Shown here one piece after another: positions 31,963-39,404 of a DNA stretch of 64,000 nucleotides. Location of the stretch: NCBI RefSeq assembly GCF_001625365.1, contig NZ_LJJF01000001.1:3545001-3609000 (forward strand), given 5' to 3'. Position 1 is the stretch's first letter; each line of letters begins with the position of its first letter. The notes under the pieces were generated by a model. The model worked only from the letters and a program-made list of their open reading frames with translations, had not been told where the DNA came from and did no database searches. Origin of the DNA: Streptomyces sp. MJM8645. GTDB taxonomy: Bacteria; Actinomycetota; Actinomycetes; Streptomycetales; Streptomycetaceae. Made by a program: the position numbers and the translations under genes.

Positions 31963-33032
31963 CCCACCACGACACCCTCCAGGCGCTGCTCGCCGACCAC
32001 CGGGTGGGCAAGAACGCCCAGCTGTGGACGACCTTCCGGGAGGGCCGGCTGCCCCAGGGCTGGCCGCTGCTCAACTTCGTCACCGTGCCCGGCATGGTCA
32101 CCGCCGACGGCGACGACCACCGGCGGCTGCGCGGCCTGGTCAGCCAGGCCTTCACCCCGCGCCGAATAGCCGACCTGGCGCCCGCGATCGAGGCCCGCGC
32201 CGTCTCGCTGCTCGACCGGGTCGCCGAGCTGGACGGGGCGTTCGACCTGCGCGAGCACTTCGCCTACCCGCTGCCGATGCAGGTGATCGGCGAGCTGCTC
32301 GGCCTGGCGCTGGAGGAGCAGGACAGGCTGCACGAGCTCTCCGACACCCTGGTCTCCAGCTCGGCCACCCCGGCGGCGGCCGCCGCCGCGCAGCAGGCCC
32401 TGTACGCGCTGCTGGGCTCCGTGGTGGCGGCCAAGCGGGCCACGCCCGGCGACGACCTCACCACCGACCTGATCGCCGCCCGCGAGGCCGGGGACCGGCT
32501 CAGCGAGGCCGAACTGGTCGGCACCCTGCTGCTGATGCTGGTCGCCGGGCACGAGACCACGCTCAACCTGATCACCAACGCCGTCCGGGCCCTGCTCGCC
32601 GACCCCGACCAGCTGCGGCTGGTGCTCTCCGGCGAGCAGCCGTGGTCGGCGGTCATCGAGGAGACGCTGCGCTACGACTCGCCGGTCGGCCAGTTCCCGC
32701 TGCGCTACGCGACCGAGGACATCGAGGTCGGTGACGTGGTGATCCGGCGCGGCGAGGCGCTGCTCGCCTCCTACGCGGCGGCCGGCCGCGACGCCGGGCA
32801 CCACCCGGACGCCGACCGCTTCGACGTCACCCGGCGGCCCAACCGGCACCTGTCGCTCGGCCACGGCCCGCACTTCTGCCTCGGCTCCGGACTGGCCCGG
32901 CTGGAGGCCGAGACCGCGCTGCGGCACCTGTTCGGACGGTTCCCCGGGCTGGCCCTCGCCGAGGGCGACGCGCCGGAGCCGATCGGCTCCTTCATCAGCA
33001 ACAGCGTGCGAACCCTGCGGGTGACGGTCTGA
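31818..33032 (+). CDS. Cytochrome P450, CYP154-like
   Basis: This 404-residue bacterial class I P450 has the I-helix LLMLVAGHETTLN, K-helix EETLRYDSP with intact ExxR, the PERF-like region PDADRFDVTRRPNRHL and the haem-binding loop SLGHGPHFCLGSG. CYP154 genes commonly follow CYP157 genes in conservons. Known CYP154 enzymes hydroxylate steroids or polyketide-like compounds; the natural substrate here is unknown. GAGAGG precedes ATG 31818. No ferredoxin gene lies next to it. Its first 48 codons overlap the preceding P450 in another frame. Confidence 0.94.
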   Translation: MDTAVDPRPEPIRLDPFGRDQHQENARLRAAGPAVLVELPGGVVVWAITHHDTLQALLADHRVGKNAQLWTTFREGRLPQGWPLLNFVTVPGMVTADGDDHRRLRGLVSQAFTPRRIADLAPAIEARAVSLLDRVAELDGAFDLREHFAYPLPMQVIGELLGLALEEQDRLHELSDTLVSSSATPAAAAAAQQALYALLGSVVAAKRATPGDDLTTDLIAAREAGDRLSEAELVGTLLLMLVAGHETTLNLITNAVRALLADPDQLRLVLSGEQPWSAVIEETLRYDSPVGQFPLRYATEDIEVGDVVIRRGEALLASYAAAGRDAGHHPDADRFDVTRRPNRHLSLGHGPHFCLGSGLARLEAETALRHLFGRFPGLALAEGDAPEPIGSFISNSVRTLRVTV

Positions 33033-33075
33033 GCCGCCCGGTTACCTGAAGGCGGCCCGGGTCGTTCGGCAGTGC

Positions 33076-33333
33076 ATGAAGAAACTCGCCACCCTGGCCG
33101 CCCTCACCATGGCGGGCCTCGCGCTCGCCGCCCCGGCGGCGTCCGCCACCACCCAGACCGCGAGCTCCCCGGACGCCACCGGGGGCCTCACCGACGGTCT
33201 CAACCTCTCCCCGGCCGACCTCGCCATCCACGCCGCCGGCAAGTTGCCGGTGGTCGGCCACACCGCCCAGGAGGTGGAGGCCGTCGGCACCAACCAGATG
33301 ACCCACCCGGGGCTCAGCGGTCAGATCGGCTGA
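33076..33333 (+). CDS. Small secreted protein
   Basis: This 85-residue protein starts MKKLATLAALTMAGLALAAPAASA, a textbook Sec signal peptide with AxA cleavage near residue 24. The mature part has about 60 residues and no cysteine (TTQTASSPDATGGLTDGLNLSPADLAIHAAGK ... QIG). I do not recognise the family; small secreted proteins of this type are common in Streptomyces. It lies 43 bp after the CYP154-like gene and may be read through from it, but no clear SD precedes the ATG. A strong terminator follows. Confidence 0.8.
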   Translation: MKKLATLAALTMAGLALAAPAASATTQTASSPDATGGLTDGLNLSPADLAIHAAGKLPVVGHTAQEVEAVGTNQMTHPGLSGQIG

Positions 33334-33380
33334 CCCGGATCGCCTGACCCGGATCGGCTGACCACGCCCACCGGGCACCG

Positions 33381-33417
33381 CCCCGGTTGCCGCCACCCCC
33401 GTCGGCGGCAACCGGGG
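33381..33417 (+). terminator. Strong terminator after the conservon region
   Basis: CCCCGGTTGCCGCC and GGCGGCAACCGGGG form a perfect 14-bp stem around 9 nt. It closes the plus-strand unit that runs from the conservon to the secreted protein. Confidence 0.85.
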
Positions 33418-33506
33418 CTTCGCCGTTCCCGGGCCCGCGCCACCCAGCACCGCCCGGCCCGCGCCGCCGGGCCCGCTCAGCGCCGATCTGACCGCGAGAA
33501 GCCCGC

Positions 33507-34331
33507 TCAGAAGAGGCCGTTCAGCTCCTGGTAGGTCAGCCCGCCCTCCAGGGCGGTGTAGGTACCGCTCGCGTACACCTCCGCGGCGGCCCGGCGCACC
33601 GCCGCGTACGCCACCTCGGCCAGCCCGGGGCCGAGGCTCACCCGGGCCACGCCCAGCTTCGCCAGCTCCGGGACGGACGGCGCGCCCGGCCCCGCCAGCA
33701 CGTTCAGCGGCACCGGGACGGCCGCGGCCAGCGCGGCGATCGTCTCCTGGTCCGCGACACCGGGCACGAACACGCCGTCCGCACCCGCCTCGACGTAGGC
33801 CCGCAGCCGGCGCACCGCGTCGTCCAGCCGGCCCTCCGGCGCGCCGATCCTGTGCAGGAACACGTCGGTGCGCGCGTTGACGTAGGCGGGCACGCCCGCC
33901 GCGTCCGCCGCCGCCCGGGCCGCCGCGATCCGCTCGGCGGCCTCGGCCACCGGCCGGCCCTCGTCCTCCAGGTTGACGCCGACCGCGCCGGTGGCCAGCA
34001 GCGCGGCGACGGACTCGCCGACGCCGGCGGCGGTCCGCGCGAAGCCGCTCTCCAGGTCGGCGGTGACCGGCAGGTCCACCGCACGGACCACCTGCGCCGT
34101 CCGTACGAGGACCTGTTCGAGGTCGGCGCCGCCGCCGTCCCGGCTGCCGAGCGACCAGGAGACGCTCGCACTGGCCGTCGCCACCGCCCGCGCTCCGGCG
34201 GCGGCGACCAGGCGGGCGCTCGCCGCGTCCCACACGTTGGCGAGCACCAGCGGCTCGCCCGGCCGGTGCAGTTCCCGGAGCAGCCGGGCCTTCTCCTGCT
34301 GGACGTCCACCATGTCCGCCATGTTCGTCAT
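33507..34331 (-). CDS. Isocitrate lyase/PEP mutase family protein
   Basis: This protein of about 274 residues has the PEP mutase/ICL TIM-barrel fold: LVLANVWDAASARLVAAAGARAVATASASVSWSLG at the start (strand with the substrate-binding loop), DLPVTADLESGF (metal-binding D and E) and GVNLEDEGRP (another metal ligand). These proteins cleave or rearrange C-C or C-P bonds in 2-oxoacid substrates such as carboxyphosphonoenolpyruvate or methylisocitrate; the exact reaction is unclear. The catalytic-loop KxCGH motif of true isocitrate and methylisocitrate lyases is not visible. It is coupled to the upstream AhpD-like gene: a GTG at 34346 overlaps its stop, and ATG 34331 follows GAGG with better spacing. 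Confidence 0.88.
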   Translation of the reverse strand: MTNMADMVDVQQEKARLLRELHRPGEPLVLANVWDAASARLVAAAGARAVATASASVSWSLGSRDGGGADLEQVLVRTAQVVRAVDLPVTADLESGFARTAAGVGESVAALLATGAVGVNLEDEGRPVAEAAERIAAARAAADAAGVPAYVNARTDVFLHRIGAPEGRLDDAVRRLRAYVEAGADGVFVPGVADQETIAALAAAVPVPLNVLAGPGAPSVPELAKLGVARVSLGPGLAEVAYAAVRRAAAEVYASGTYTALEGGLTYQELNGLF

Positions 34332-34342
34332 GTCCCCGGGCC

Positions 34343-34828
34343 TCACTTGGCGGCCGGGCTGAGCCGGGAGGCCACCCCGATCCGGTTCCAGGCGTTGATG
34401 GTGACGATCAGCGCGATCAGCTGGGCCAGCTCGGTCTCGTCGAACTGGGCGGCGGCCTCGGCGTAGACCGCGTCCGGGACGTGGCCCTGGGTCAGCAGGG
34501 TGACCGACTCGGTGAGGGCCAGCGCGGCCCGCTCCCGGGCGGTGAACCAGGGGGTCTCGCGCCAGGCCGGGAGGGAGAGCAGCCGGTGGTCCTGCTCGCC
34601 GCCCTTCAGGGCGTCGGTGCTGTGCATGTCGATGCAGAAGGCGCAGCCGTTGATCATCGAGGCGTGCACCTTGACCAGCTCGGCGAGCGTGTGGTCGATG
34701 CCCTTCCGGGCGGCGCGGTCCACCGCGATCATGGCCTGGTAGAAGTCGGGGGCCAGGCTGTGCAGCGCGAGGCGCTGGGCGGGGGCCGGGACCGGGGCCT
34801 CGGTCGGCTGGTGCTCGTTCGTCGTCAT
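34343..34828 (-). CDS. Carboxymuconolactone decarboxylase/AhpD-like protein
   Basis: This 161-residue all-helical protein of the CMD/AhpD superfamily has the redox motif NGCAFCIDMHSTDA, the E-x11-C-x-x-C-x3-H arrangement typical of alkylhydroperoxidase AhpD-type cores. Family members reduce peroxides or act in aromatic degradation; the CxxC points to the peroxidase-type group. It ends with NAWNRIGVASRLSP, a CMD-family C-terminus. It forms a two-gene unit with the downstream PEP-mutase-like gene. TAGGCT lies 7 nt before the ATG, so translation is probably leaderless. Confidence 0.93.
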   Translation of the reverse strand: MTTNEHQPTEAPVPAPAQRLALHSLAPDFYQAMIAVDRAARKGIDHTLAELVKVHASMINGCAFCIDMHSTDALKGGEQDHRLLSLPAWRETPWFTARERAALALTESVTLLTQGHVPDAVYAEAAAQFDETELAQLIALIVTINAWNRIGVASRLSPAAK

Positions 34829-34835
34829 GGCCACC

Positions 34836-34841
34836 AGCCTA
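34836..34841 (-). promoter_or_regulatory. Leaderless-type -10 of the AhpD-like gene
   Basis: TAGGCT on the minus strand is followed by 7 nt and ATG 34828. CAGGTCC is repeated just upstream. Confidence 0.6.
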
Positions 34842-35071
34842 GGGACCTGGTGGACCTGTTCCCTGGTGCATTTGAACCGCGAAATCCTGGGCCACTTCGG
34901 CCTGCGCCCGGCCGTGGGGCGAGTGTGCCACGGCGGCGGCCGAAAAGGGAGGGCCCTGGGGCGCCTCAGGGCGCGGACGCGCACTCCCGGCGCGCGAACG
35001 GGAGTGCGAGGATCGACCGCGGGGGCGCCACCACGCGTGCCCCCGCCGGGCGAGGTCAGGGGGCCGCGATC

Positions 35072-35884
35072 GTGTGTACGGCGTTCGTCAGCATCGAACC
35101 GGGAGCGGCCGTGCCGGTGCTGCTCCTCTCCGTCCGGGACGAGTACCTCGGGCGCGGCTGGCTGCCGCCGGACCACCACTGGCCGGACCGGCCGGCCCTG
35201 GTCGGCGGACTCGACCTCGCCGCCGGCGGCACCTGGCTGGCCGTCGACCCCGGGCGGCGGACCGCCGCCTGCCTGCTGAACGGCTTCGGGCCGCTCGCCC
35301 CCGCCGACACCCGGCTGTCCCGTGGCGAACTGCCGCTCACCGCCGTCCGGGACGGCGGGATCGGCCACCTCGACCTCACCCCGTACGACCCGTTCCACCT
35401 CGTCCTGGTCCGGCCCGACGGCGCCCGGGTCGCCAGCTGGGGCGGCGGCCGGCTGGAGGAACGCGAACTGCCGGTCGGCCTCAGCGTGGTGCTCAACGAC
35501 GGGTTGGAGGGCACGGCCGCCAACCGGACCGCCTCCGAGCGGATCCGCGCGCTGATGGCCGCCCGCGCCGACCGCTTCCGGGCCCGCCTCGCCGCCGCGC
35601 CCCGGCCGGAGCCGACCGGCGACGGGCCCGCCGAACGGGCTTGGGGCGACTGGCTGCCGATCGTCACGGGCGACGGCCTGCCGCTGGACGACGACGCGGC
35701 GCTGATCCAGCGGCGGGACTTCGGCGACGGGCGGATCTGGGGGTCCTCCTCGATCTCGCTGCTCGCGCTCGGGCCGGACGGGCCGCGCTACGACTTCGCC
35801 CCCGCGCCGGTGCCCGCCGACGGCGGGGCGTGGCGGCGGGTGCCGCTCGGCGGAGGCGGGTCGGCGGCGCGGTCCGGCGGCTGA
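35072..35884 (+). CDS. NRDE family protein (TANGO2-like)
   Basis: This 270-residue protein of the NRDE/TANGO2 family begins MCTAFVSIEPG (GTG start at 35072, with AGGGGG 8 nt upstream). Cys2 is a possible Ntn-type nucleophile, and the namesake NRDE segment corresponds to VRDEYLGRGWLPPDHHWPD. The later LNDGLEGTAANRTASERIRAL part is also typical. TANGO2 homologues in eukaryotes are linked to haem and lipid handling; the bacterial role is unknown. It stands alone between intergenic regions. Confidence 0.85.
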   Translation: MCTAFVSIEPGAAVPVLLLSVRDEYLGRGWLPPDHHWPDRPALVGGLDLAAGGTWLAVDPGRRTAACLLNGFGPLAPADTRLSRGELPLTAVRDGGIGHLDLTPYDPFHLVLVRPDGARVASWGGGRLEERELPVGLSVVLNDGLEGTAANRTASERIRALMAARADRFRARLAAAPRPEPTGDGPAERAWGDWLPIVTGDGLPLDDDAALIQRRDFGDGRIWGSSSISLLALGPDGPRYDFAPAPVPADGGAWRRVPLGGGGSAARSGG

Positions 35885-36031
35885 CCGGCTGCCAACCGGC
35901 GACTGGCCGGCAGCGGTGGCGCCCAGACGTCCGCTCGATGAACTTCTGGCGGCGGGGCTGCCGGGCGTCTACATGCCCGTAGTAGCTTCGCGGGGCTCCC
36001 CCGGATCCAGACCCCCGAGCGAAGGTGCGCG

Positions 36032-36952
36032 ATGTCCACCCTGACCTACCCGGAAGCGATAGGCGTCGGCCTACTGCAGGGTGTGACGGAACTCTTCCCG
36101 GTCTCCAGCCTGGGCCACAGCATCCTGCTCCCCGCCCTGATCGGCGGGAAGATCCAGCGGGACCTCGACATGACCGCCGAGGGCTCCTCCTACCTCGCCG
36201 TCCTGGTCGGCCTGCACCTGGCCACCGCGTTCGCCCTGGTGGTGTTCTTCCGCAAGGACTGGGTCCGGGTGATCGGCGGCTTCCTCAGCTCGATCCGCCG
36301 CCGCCGGGTCGAGAGCCGGGACGAGAAGCTCGCCTGGCTGCTGATCATCTCCACCATCCCGGTCGGGGTGGCGGGCCTCGCCCTGGAGAAGGCGCTGCGC
36401 AACGCGCTCGGCAAGCCCGTCCCGGCCGCCGTCTTCCTCGCCCTCAACGGGCTGGTGCTGCTCGGTGCCGAACGGCTCAAGCGCGGCGGCACCGGCCGCC
36501 GGCGGGCCGGGCACGCCGCCCCGCCGACCGAGGAACCGGGCCTCGACCCGGCGATCGCCTCCGACCACCGCCTCGCCCGGCTCAGCTTCGTCCAGGGCGC
36601 CTGGATCGGCGCCGCCCAGATCCTCGCGCTCTTCCCCGGCATCAGCCGCTCCGGTGTCACCATGAGCGCCGGCATCCTGCGCGGCCTGCACCACGAGGAC
36701 GCCGCCCGCTTCTCCTTCCTGCTCGCGACCCCGGTCATCCTGGCCGCCTCCGTGCTGAAGGTGCCGGAGCTGTTCAAGCCGGAGAACTCCGCCGTCCTCG
36801 GCCCGGTCGTCGCCGGCAGCATCGCCGCCTTCGTCGCCGGCTACGTCTCGGTGCGCTTCCTCACCAAGTACTTCGAGACCCGCAGCCTGACGCCGTTCGC
36901 GCTCTACTGCTTCCTCGCCGGCGTCGGCAGCGCGGTCTACCTGTCGGTCTGA
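36032..36952 (+). CDS. uppP: Undecaprenyl-diphosphatase UppP/BacA
   Basis: This 306-residue integral membrane enzyme dephosphorylates undecaprenyl diphosphate outside the membrane, recycling the lipid carrier of peptidoglycan precursors and giving bacitracin tolerance. The first catalytic motif is GVTELFPVSSLGHSILL (the E(x)4PVSSxGH core) and the second is LFPGISRSGVTMSAGI (PGxSRSG). Seven to eight membrane helices are visible. An insertion of about 35 residues with a charged, Pro/Ala-rich loop (RGGTGRRRAGHAAPPTEEPG) is slightly longer than usual. Confidence 0.97.
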   Translation: MSTLTYPEAIGVGLLQGVTELFPVSSLGHSILLPALIGGKIQRDLDMTAEGSSYLAVLVGLHLATAFALVVFFRKDWVRVIGGFLSSIRRRRVESRDEKLAWLLIISTIPVGVAGLALEKALRNALGKPVPAAVFLALNGLVLLGAERLKRGGTGRRRAGHAAPPTEEPGLDPAIASDHRLARLSFVQGAWIGAAQILALFPGISRSGVTMSAGILRGLHHEDAARFSFLLATPVILAASVLKVPELFKPENSAVLGPVVAGSIAAFVAGYVSVRFLTKYFETRSLTPFALYCFLAGVGSAVYLSV

Positions 36953-36990
36953 TCCGCCCCCACCCCGGGGTCGAGGATGCCGGGCCGCGC

Positions 36991-36996
36991 GATAAT
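36991..36996 (+). promoter_or_regulatory. Leaderless-type -10 of the MocR gene
   Basis: GATAAT is followed by 7 nt and GTG 37004, giving the MocR gene a promoter separate from uppP. Confidence 0.6.
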
Positions 36997-37003
36997 CGGG
37001 CCC

Positions 37004-38431
37004 GTGAGCAGCTCCTGGACTTCCTTCGGCGGCGACTTGCACCTGGACCTCACCGAGCGGCGCGCCGCCGGGGCCGGGCTGCGGGCCGCCCTGGAGGACG
37101 CGCTGCGCGAGGCCGTCCAGGACGGGCGGCTCGTGCCCGGCACCCGGCTGCCGTCCTCGCGGGCCCTCGGCGAGGACCTCGGGATCGCCCGGAACACCGT
37201 GGTCGAGGCGTACGGGCAGCTCACCGCGGAGGGCTGGCTCACCTCCCGGCAGGGCTCCGGCACCACCGTCGCCCGGCGGGCCGCGCCCGGCCGGAGCCGG
37301 CGGGCCGCCCGGCCCGCAGCGGGGCGGCGGACCGTCCGGCACGACCTGATGGCCGGGCGGCCCGACCTCTCGCTCTTCCCCCGCACCGCCTGGCTCGCCG
37401 CCGCCCGCCGGGCCCTCGCCACCGCGCCGCACGAGGCCTTCGGCTACGGCAGCCCGTTCGGCCGGATCGAGCTGCGGCGGGCGCTCACCGACTACCTGGC
37501 GCGGGTCCGCGGCGTCCGCACCGATCCCGACCACCTGCTGATCTGCACCGGTGTCTCCCAGGGCCTGGGCCTGCTCTGCGCCGCCCTGCGGGAGCGCGGG
37601 GACCGCGCCCTCGCGGTCGAGGAGTACGGGCTGCCGCCGCAGCACGCCGTCGCCCGGGCGGCGGGGCTGGCCACCGTCCCGGTGCCGCTGGACGAGGCGG
37701 GCGCCCGGGTCGAGCGGCTCGACGGCCGGTGCGGGGCCGTCCTGCTCACCCCCGCGCACCAGTTCCCCACCGGTGCGCCGCTGGCCGCCGACCGGCGGGC
37801 CGCCGCCGTGCGCTGGGCGCGCGAGCGGGACGGGTACGTCGTCGAGGACGACTACGACGGCGAGTTCCGCTACGACCGGCAGCCGGTCGGCGCGATGCAG
37901 GCGCTCGACCCGGAGCGGGTGGTGTACGCCGGGACGGCCGCCAAGAGCCTCGCGCCGGGCCTGCGGCTGGCCTGGCTGGCCCTGCCGGACGCGCTGGTCG
38001 AGCCGGTGGCCCGGTTGAAGAGACTGGCCGACACGATGTCCCCGGTGCTCGACCAGCTGACCCTCGCCGAGCTGATCACCTCCGGGACGTACGACCGGCA
38101 CGTCCGCCGCTGCCGGCTGCACTACCGGCGCCGGCGGGACCAGTTGGTCGCCGCGCTCGCCGAGCACGCCCCGCGCGTGCGGGTCACCGGGATCGCCGCC
38201 GGGCTGCACGCCGTTCTCCAACTGCCGCCCGGTTCCGCGTCCGAGGCGGAGCTGCTGGCCCGGGCCGAGGCCGCCGGCCTGGCCGTCGAAGGGCTGTCCT
38301 GGCACCTCGCCGACCGGTCGGCCGCCGACCCGGACGCCGCCCCCGCTCTGGTGATCGGCTACGCGTCCCCGCCCGAACACGCCTTCCCGGCGGCGCTGGA
38401 CGCCCTCTGCGAGCTGCTGCGCGAGCGGTGA
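37004..38431 (+). CDS. MocR/PdxR-type PLP-dependent regulator
   Basis: This 475-residue protein fuses a GntR winged helix (about 18-85; LREAVQDGRLVPGTRLPSSRALGEDLGIARNTVVEAYGQL) to an aminotransferase class I/II-like domain. The PLP environment is visible in GVSQGLGLLCAAL, VVEDDYDGEFRYDRQPVGAMQAL (Asp binding the pyridine N) and YAGTAAKSLAPGLRLAWLALP, with the Schiff-base lysine in TAAKSLAPGLR. MocR proteins typically regulate B6 synthesis (pdxST) or aminotransferase genes near them; no pdxST gene lies here, so the target is unknown. Confidence 0.94.
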   Translation: MSSSWTSFGGDLHLDLTERRAAGAGLRAALEDALREAVQDGRLVPGTRLPSSRALGEDLGIARNTVVEAYGQLTAEGWLTSRQGSGTTVARRAAPGRSRRAARPAAGRRTVRHDLMAGRPDLSLFPRTAWLAAARRALATAPHEAFGYGSPFGRIELRRALTDYLARVRGVRTDPDHLLICTGVSQGLGLLCAALRERGDRALAVEEYGLPPQHAVARAAGLATVPVPLDEAGARVERLDGRCGAVLLTPAHQFPTGAPLAADRRAAAVRWARERDGYVVEDDYDGEFRYDRQPVGAMQALDPERVVYAGTAAKSLAPGLRLAWLALPDALVEPVARLKRLADTMSPVLDQLTLAELITSGTYDRHVRRCRLHYRRRRDQLVAALAEHAPRVRVTGIAAGLHAVLQLPPGSASEAELLARAEAAGLAVEGLSWHLADRSAADPDAAPALVIGYASPPEHAFPAALDALCELLRER

Positions 38432-38453
38432 GGGCCGCGACCGCCCCGGTGGA

Positions 38454-38651
38454 CTACTTGTTGCGGTTGCCCAGTTCGAACAGCAGCATGATGAAGCCGG
38501 CGACGGCGTGGATGCCGGCGGTGTAGATCACCAGGCGGACCCCGACCCGGCGGTTGGCCGAGATGCCGGCGTCGACGGTCAGCGGGGCGGGGGTCGGAGC
38601 GGCCGGGGCGGTGGCCGCGGCGGCCTGGTCGGGGCTGGTGGGATCGGCCAT
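38454..38651 (-). CDS. DUF6126-type small membrane protein
   Basis: This 65-residue protein has an Ala/Pro-rich N-terminus and one C-terminal membrane helix (VGVRLVIYTAGIHAVAGFIMLLFELGNRNK). GGAGG precedes the ATG. It lies 32 bp downstream of the cupin-XRE regulator in the same direction, an arrangement I know from other Streptomyces genomes (DUF6126, by recollection). The function is unknown; it may be the regulated partner of the cupin regulator. Confidence 0.85.
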   Translation of the reverse strand: MADPTSPDQAAAATAPAAPTPAPLTVDAGISANRRVGVRLVIYTAGIHAVAGFIMLLFELGNRNK

Positions 38652-38683
38652 GAGGGATCTCCTCCAAGGGTTCTGACGTCGGG

Positions 38684-39316
38684 TCAGTGGGTTGCTGCGG
38701 GGCCGCCGAGGCAGAGTTCGCCGCCGGGGCTCTGCAGCAGGGTGTGGACGAAGAGCAGTTCGACGCCGTCCGGCGCGTCGGCGGCGATGCAGTGCGGGGT
38801 GAGCGAGTCGAAGTGGGCGGAGTCGCCGACGTCGAGGCGGTGGACGCGGTCGCCGAGGGTCAGCTTGAGCCGGCCCTGCAGGACGTACAGCCACTCCTCG
38901 CCGGGGTGGACCCGGACCACCGTGTCCTGCACGCCCGGGGGCACGTGGACGCGCAGCGCCTGCATGGCCCGGCCGGGGGCGCCGGCCCGGCGGTAGCCCC
39001 AGCCGCCGGCGCGGCCGGGTTCGATGGCGCCGCCGCGCACGACCGGGTCGGGTTCGGCCATGGTCTCGCCGAGCAGGCCGGAGACGGAGGTGCCGTAGGC
39101 GCGGGCGAGGCCGAGCAGGACGGGGAGGGAGGGCTGGCGGCGGCCGGTCTCCAGCCGGGACAGATAGGCTGGGGAGAGCCCGACCCTGGCGGAGGCCACT
39201 TCGAGGGTCAGGCGGCTGCTGAGCCGGTGTTCCCGGAGGCGGGCGGCGAGGCCGACCACTTCCTGGTCGTCGAGCCGGTCTTCCGGGGCGGCGTCCCCGG
39301 TCGGGCTGGTGGTCAT
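38684..39316 (-). CDS. XRE family regulator with cupin domain
   Basis: This 210-residue regulator has an N-terminal Cro/C1 helix-turn-helix (about 20-75; LAARLREHRLSSRLTLEVASARVGLSPAYLSRLETGRRQPSLPVLLGLARAYG) and a C-terminal cupin-2 domain (about 115-185; VHPGEEWLYVLQGRLKLTLGDRVHRLDVGDSAHF). This architecture is found in PuuR- and SutR-like regulators of polyamine or sulphur metabolism. A TTGCC-rich operator lies upstream, suggesting autoregulation. ATG 39316 is chosen; the upstream alternative adds five codons. Confidence 0.93.
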   Translation of the reverse strand: MTTSPTGDAAPEDRLDDQEVVGLAARLREHRLSSRLTLEVASARVGLSPAYLSRLETGRRQPSLPVLLGLARAYGTSVSGLLGETMAEPDPVVRGGAIEPGRAGGWGYRRAGAPGRAMQALRVHVPPGVQDTVVRVHPGEEWLYVLQGRLKLTLGDRVHRLDVGDSAHFDSLTPHCIAADAPDGVELLFVHTLLQSPGGELCLGGPAATH

Positions 39317-39346
39317 GTGACCAGTGGACACCCGCCGTGCCGCTCG

Positions 39347-39371
39347 GGCAAGAATTTTGCCTCAGAGGCAA
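39347..39371. promoter_or_regulatory. TTGCC/GGCAA operator cluster
   Basis: TTGCCTC (39357-39363) and GAGGCAA (39365-39371) form a perfect 15-bp palindrome around an A. A further GGCAA at 39347-39351 pairs with the TTGCC half-site, so three half-sites overlap. It lies 31 bp upstream of the XRE-cupin start, between it and the 3' end of poxB. Confidence 0.75.
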
Positions 39372-39404
39372 GAGGGCCCGGAGTCCCCCTCTCTCGGACA
39401 GGGC

